This document shows, piece after piece, positions 60,760 through 64,000 of a stretch of DNA of 64,000 nt. Every line of letters begins with the position of its first letter. Position 1 is the stretch's first letter. The stretch is from Novosphingobium sediminis (GTDB lineage: Bacteria > Pseudomonadota > Alphaproteobacteria > Sphingomonadales > Sphingomonadaceae). The DNA lies in assembly GCF_007991615.1 (NCBI RefSeq), contig NZ_BJYR01000007.1, positions 203,933-267,932 of the forward strand. Reading direction: 5' to 3'. A program made the position numbers and the translations under genes. The notes under the pieces are model-generated. The model saw only the letters and a program-made list of their open reading frames with translations. It did not search any database and was not told where the DNA came from.

Positions 60760-61799
60760 GGGCGAAAGCGCCAGCCCAGCGTTTCCCCGGCGTGGAAGGG
60801 GACGACCATCGTCTCGCCCACATCGATCTCGTCCGGCACGGTGACGGGTGCGCGCTCCAGCGTCACGGTGCCTTCGTTCAGCGGCAGGCGGTAGAAGCGC
60901 GGGCCGTGTTCGCTGGCAAAGCCTTCGAACTTGTCCAGCGCGCCTTCTTCCTCGAACACGCGGATATAGCTTTCGAGCGCGAAAGGCGCGTTGAAGATGC
61001 CCGCGCAGCCGCAGGCCGCTTCCTTGAGGTGCTTGGCATGCGGCGCACTGTCGGTGCCGAGGAAGAACTGCGCGCTGCCGGAGGTGGCCGCCTTGCGCAG
61101 CGCCAGCCGGTGATGCTCGCGCTTGGCGACCGGCAGGCAATAGGCATGCGGGCGGATGCCGCCGACCAGCATGGCATTGCGGTTGATATGGAGGTGCTGC
61201 GGCGTGATCGTCGCGGCAAGGTTTGCGCCCGCGCTTTCGACGAACTGGACCGCCTCGCTGGTGGTGACATGCTCGAACACCACGCGCAGGCCCGGCAGCG
61301 CCTTGACCAGCGGGATCAGCGTGCGTTCGATGAACACGGCCTCGCGGTCGAAGATATCGACGTGGTTGTCGGTCACCTCGCCGTGGATGAGGAGCGGCAT
61401 GCCGATCTTTTCCATCCGCGCGAGGACGGGCATGATGTTGGCCACATCGGTGACACCGTGCGCCGAGCCCGTAGTGGCATGCGCAGGATAGAGCTTCGCG
61501 GCGACGAACACGCCGGCGGAATGGCCGCGCTCCACCTCATCCGGATCGGTATGATCGGTGAGGTACAAGGTCATCAGCGGGGTGAAATCGGTGCCTGCGG
61601 GAAGCGCCGCCATGATGCGTTCGCGATAGGCCGAAACGCCCGCCACATCGGTCATCGGCGGTGAGAGATTCGGCATCACGATCGCCCGTGCGAACTGGCG
61701 CGCGGTGTGCGGGGCGACGCCCGCCAGCAGCGCGCCATCGCGCAAGTGAACGTGCCAATCATCGGGGCGGCGGATCGTGATCGAGTCTGGGGTCGTCAT
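60756..61799 (-). CDS. pyrC: dihydroorotase PyrC (class II)
   Basis: 347 residues. [13 protein letters not shown] has the first two metal histidines, KLYPAHATT the carboxylated Lys, LIHGEVT and VFEHVTT two more His ligands, and [10 protein letters not shown] the catalytic Asp. It cyclises N-carbamoylaspartate to dihydroorotate in pyrimidine synthesis. ATG at 61799, divergent from ygfZ with 39 bp between starts. Confidence 0.97.
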   Translation of the reverse strand: MTTPDSITIRRPDDWHVHLRDGALLAGVAPHTARQFARAIVMPNLSPPMTDVAGVSAYRERIMAALPAGTDFTPLMTLYLTDHTDPDEVERGHSAGVFVAAKLYPAHATTGSAHGVTDVANIMPVLARMEKIGMPLLIHGEVTDNHVDIFDREAVFIERTLIPLVKALPGLRVVFEHVTTSEAVQFVESAGANLAATITPQHLHINRNAMLVGGIRPHAYCLPVAKREHHRLALRKAATSGSAQFFLGTDSAPHAKHLKEAACGCAGIFNAPFALESYIRVFEEEGALDKFEGFASEHGPRFYRLPLNEGTVTLERAPVTVPDEIDVGETMVVPFHAGETLGWRFRP

Positions 61800-61838
61800 G
61801 CCCTTCCCCTTAAGCCCCGCGATGCCTATCTGTCACGC

Positions 61839-62567
61839 ATGAGCGCACCCCGTTTGACCAATCGCACTTTGGTGCGGCTTTCCCCCCTCGACGACAGCGA
61901 GGACGTAGCGGCCTTCCTGCAGGGCCTTGTCACGAGTGATGTGAAGGGGCCTTTGCCAGTATGGACGGGATTGCTGAGCCCGCAGGGGAAGGCGCTTTTC
62001 GACTTCATCGTGTGGCAGGACGGAACGGACCTGCTGCTCGATTGCGAGTCTGCCGCCGCGCCTGCGCTCGCCAAGCGCCTCTCGCTCTATCGCTTGCGCC
62101 GCCGCATCGCGATTGCCGTGGACCCGGCGCTCGGCGTCTACTGGCAGGCCGAGGGGGAACCGACCGACCCGCGCCTGCCCGCGCTAGGCCACCGCTGGAT
62201 CGCGCCCGTCAGCGCGGACGATACTGCGGTCGATGCTGCATGGCTGGCACATCGGCTGGCCCATGGTGTGCCCGAGGGCCTTGCCGAACTCGGCAGCGAG
62301 CAGACGCTCTGGCTGGAAACCAATGCGGTTGAGCTCAATGGCGTGAGCTTCACCAAGGGCTGCTATGTGGGTCAGGAAAACACTGCCCGGATGAACTGGC
62401 GGCAGAAGGTCAACCGGCGGTTGGTGGTGGTGCCGCTGGACAAGTCGGACGCTGCGCGCCAGCGCACGGCCTATCCGGAGCTGCGGCTGGCCGTGGATCA
62501 CCGCCGCGTGGAGGATATTCCGGCCGACCTCGTGCCCGCGTGGATGGAACTCAGCCCGCCTGCATGA
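61839..62567 (+). CDS. ygfZ: folate-binding protein YgfZ/CAF17 (iron-sulfur cluster assembly)
   Basis: 242 residues. Two-domain GcvT-like protein with FLQGLVTSDVKG and the invariant KGCYVGQENTARM (Cys-containing KGCYxGQE). YgfZ helps maintain Fe-S enzymes such as MiaB through a tetrahydrofolate-dependent step. ATG at 61839. The last 17 bp overlap the convergent TetR gene. Confidence 0.95.
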   Translation: MSAPRLTNRTLVRLSPLDDSEDVAAFLQGLVTSDVKGPLPVWTGLLSPQGKALFDFIVWQDGTDLLLDCESAAAPALAKRLSLYRLRRRIAIAVDPALGVYWQAEGEPTDPRLPALGHRWIAPVSADDTAVDAAWLAHRLAHGVPEGLAELGSEQTLWLETNAVELNGVSFTKGCYVGQENTARMNWRQKVNRRLVVVPLDKSDAARQRTAYPELRLAVDHRRVEDIPADLVPAWMELSPPA

Positions 62568-63138
62568 GCTTGGCGGCTTCGGTCGCCGCATCGAGCATCC
62601 GTGCCGCATAATCGCGCGCTGCGTTGCGCGGCAGTTCGAGCGCCTGGCTGAGCGGCCCGCCCATCTGCGCATCGCCGAGCGCCATCAGCACCAGCGTCAA
62701 CGTGGTCCCGCGCATCTCGTCCGAATGGAAATCGCCGACTTCGATCACGAGATCGTGGATCACATCGACGATCGGATCGAGCGCGTCCTCGTTGCCCGTC
62801 AGCAGCATCCACGAAGCGAGTGCACCGGCGCCCTCGCGGTCGAACGCATCGAAGGTCAGGTCCACCACGTCGCGCGGGGAACCGATGCCCGAACGGCTGG
62901 CGATCACCGCCTCGCGGATCACCGCGCAGATCGTTTCCGCCAGATGACGCGCGAGTTCCTTCTGCAGGCCAGAGGCCGAGCCGAAGTGGTGCAGCAAATT
63001 GGCATGGGTGCGCCCGATCCGCCCCGCGACGGCCTTGAGCGTTACCGCCTGCGGACCGGCTTCGATCAGCAGGGCGCGCGCGGCTTCGAGGGCGGCAATA
63101 CGGCTTTCTTCAGGACTGAGACGCTTGCGAACTGACAT
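62551..63138 (-). CDS. TetR family transcriptional regulator
   Basis: 195 residues. HTH region (about 15-60): AARALLIEAGPQAVTLKAVAGRIGRTHANLLHHFGSASGLQ. The remaining helical domain is the ligand pocket. Start ATG at 63138 (MSVRKRL); a longer form upstream is possible. It converges on ygfZ, so its own target is probably elsewhere. Confidence 0.88.
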   Translation of the reverse strand: MSVRKRLSPEESRIAALEAARALLIEAGPQAVTLKAVAGRIGRTHANLLHHFGSASGLQKELARHLAETICAVIREAVIASRSGIGSPRDVVDLTFDAFDREGAGALASWMLLTGNEDALDPIVDVIHDLVIEVGDFHSDEMRGTTLTLVLMALGDAQMGGPLSQALELPRNAARDYAARMLDAATEAAKLMQAG

Positions 63139-63239
63139 TGTGCGAGCCGATTTCCCCCTTGCGGCGCGCACCTACCCCCGCGCACCGGAGCCCTCACGCC
63201 TAGAACTCCGGCGCCTCGGGAGCAAGAGGGACGCGACTT

Positions 63240-63809
63240 TCAGGCCGCGTGTCGCATCGGCTCCTGATCGTCGCCGCCGCCATCGCCATTGCCCGCTTCG
63301 CCGAGGTGGATCTGGTAGACCACGCTCGTTACGACAGTACCGCGGCCTTCGCTGCGACGCGGGCGATGCTCGCCGGTGGGCGTGAAGCCCAGCTTGCGCA
63401 ACACGCGGCCTGAGGCGGGATTGTCGAGGAAATGGCTCGCTTCGATGCGCTGGTGCCCCAGCGCCCGCGCGATGCAGAGCACGGCGCGCGCGGCTTCGGT
63501 GGCATAGCCGCGGCCCCAGTGATCGCGCGCGATCCAGTAGCCGAGTTCGACCCCGCCCTGCTCGCCGGGTGCGATTCCTGCGCAGCCAATGATGCGGGTG
63601 CCCTCCGCACCGGGCAAGGTCACCAGGAAGTCCGGATGGCGCGGATCGGCCTCGCGGCTGACGAACCAGCGCGCATCATCGGCCCGGTAGGGCCACGGCG
63701 CACGGGCGAGGTTCCGCACCACCGCCGCATCATCGATCGCGGTGTGCAGTTCGGCCCAGTCTTCGGGCCATGCAGGGCGCAGGAACAGCCTTTCACTGCG
63801 AATGAACAT
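63240..63809 (-). CDS. GNAT family N-acetyltransferase (RimJ/RimL-like)
   Basis: 189 residues. ERLFLRPAWPEDW begins the domain; ELGYWIARDHWGRGYATEAARAV carries the acetyl-CoA site (W-G-R-G-Y-A-T-E-A), and FLDNPASGRVLRKLGF the C-terminal motif. The tail is acidic. ATG at 63809 with AGGAGA 6 bases upstream; a further ATG at 63824 is less likely. The target may be a ribosomal-protein N-terminus or a small molecule. Confidence 0.9.
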   Translation of the reverse strand: MFIRSERLFLRPAWPEDWAELHTAIDDAAVVRNLARAPWPYRADDARWFVSREADPRHPDFLVTLPGAEGTRIIGCAGIAPGEQGGVELGYWIARDHWGRGYATEAARAVLCIARALGHQRIEASHFLDNPASGRVLRKLGFTPTGEHRPRRSEGRGTVVTSVVYQIHLGEAGNGDGGGDDQEPMRHAA

Positions 63810-63932
63810 CAGTCGTCTCCTCATCCGCCCCTCGTTTGCCCCGGCTGCTAACCAAAGGAAATGACAGGCATATTGCGGTCCGCCAGGTCTTGCGCGGTTA
63901 ATGCGCCAAGGCGTGGCAAGGGTGAGGGAGAC

Positions 63933-63965
63933 AATAAAAAAGGGAGACGGGCTGGCCCCTCTCCC
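63933..63965 (-). terminator. Rho-independent terminator for a gene beyond the right edge
   Basis: On the minus strand GGGAGA (complement of 63960-63965) pairs with TCTCCC (complement of 63942-63947), followed by TTTTTTATT. This closes a leftward transcript that enters from outside the window. A second perfect stem (GCCGGCTC with GAGCCGGC, 63973-63992) stands just upstream of it. The rest of the 191-bp end region holds nothing I can name. Confidence 0.6.
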
Positions 63966-64000
63966 TCGTCAAGCCGGCTCGTTGGAGCCGGCGGGGGGGG

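Overview
The window is GC-rich, gene-dense bacterial chromosome with no rRNA, tRNA, prophage, insertion sequence or CRISPR array that I could see. Gene content points to an alphaproteobacterium of the Sphingomonadales, plausibly Novosphingobium or a close relative. Pointers are a MucR/Ros-type regulator, an alphaproteobacterial Fur without structural cysteine pairs, class II DAHP synthase, plant-type glutamate-cysteine ligase, a PmtA-like phospholipid methyltransferase, a DUF1489 protein, and the orders phoH-ybeY-corC and ubiA/rsmE-gshA. The genus is inference from gene content; no rRNA is present to test it.

Layout. 1-6.0 kb: a minus-strand catabolic block (amidase cut by the left edge, N-acyl-D-amino-acid deacylase, secreted amidohydrolase, secreted S9 peptidase), interrupted by a repeat element. 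6.1-8.1 kb: a divergent pair, sulfotransferase-like protein and Fe(II)/2-oxoglutarate oxygenase. 8.1-15.8 kb: class II DAHP synthase, prolyl oligopeptidase, GFA protein, M16 protease and FKBP isomerase, all on the minus strand. 15.9-21.4 kb: plus-strand housekeeping and regulation (small CxxC protein, NifU-type scaffold, RutE-like reductase, TsaB, RimI, MucR, Fur, PlsC, PmtA-like). 21.4-24.7 kb: VWA lipoprotein, beta-propeller protein and divergent TetR regulator. 24.8-30.2 kb: miaB, phoH, ybeY, corC and a LysR regulator, with a small basic secreted protein encoded opposite. 30.2-35.3 kb: GNAT, cyclophilin, mgtE, DUF1489, a second copy of the repeat element, and a GH35 beta-galactosidase. 35.5-39.5 kb: minus-strand FrnE-like oxidoreductase, NudC, serine hydrolase and MutY. 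39.5-45.2 kb: DciA-like protein, two DsbA-like proteins and SMC. 45.2-49.9 kb: SoxR with a clear SoxR box facing a VOC gene, UbiA, RsmE, GshA and a tandem pair of ABM proteins. 50.1-55.9 kb: methyltransferase-like membrane protein, BamB, YfgM-like protein, glycosyltransferase and alpha/beta hydrolase, all minus. 56.0-64 kb: SelO, AstD, an AT-richer membrane protein, a small lipoprotein, RarD, PyrC, YgfZ, TetR and GNAT.

Themes. Several genes concern envelope and protein quality (BamB, YfgM-like, DsbA-like, FKBP, M16, S9), redox and oxidative-damage handling (SoxR, MutY, NudC, GshA, Fur, SelO, NifU-type) and translation or ribosome maturation (TsaB, RimI, MiaB, YbeY, RsmE). Most of the window is ordinary core chromosome. 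The most unusual items are a repeat of about 190 bp present twice in inverted orientation with conserved ends and a divergent middle, the oxygenase/sulfotransferase pair, the SoxR-box promoter in front of a VOC gene, the tandem ABM genes, and several small secreted or lineage-restricted proteins.
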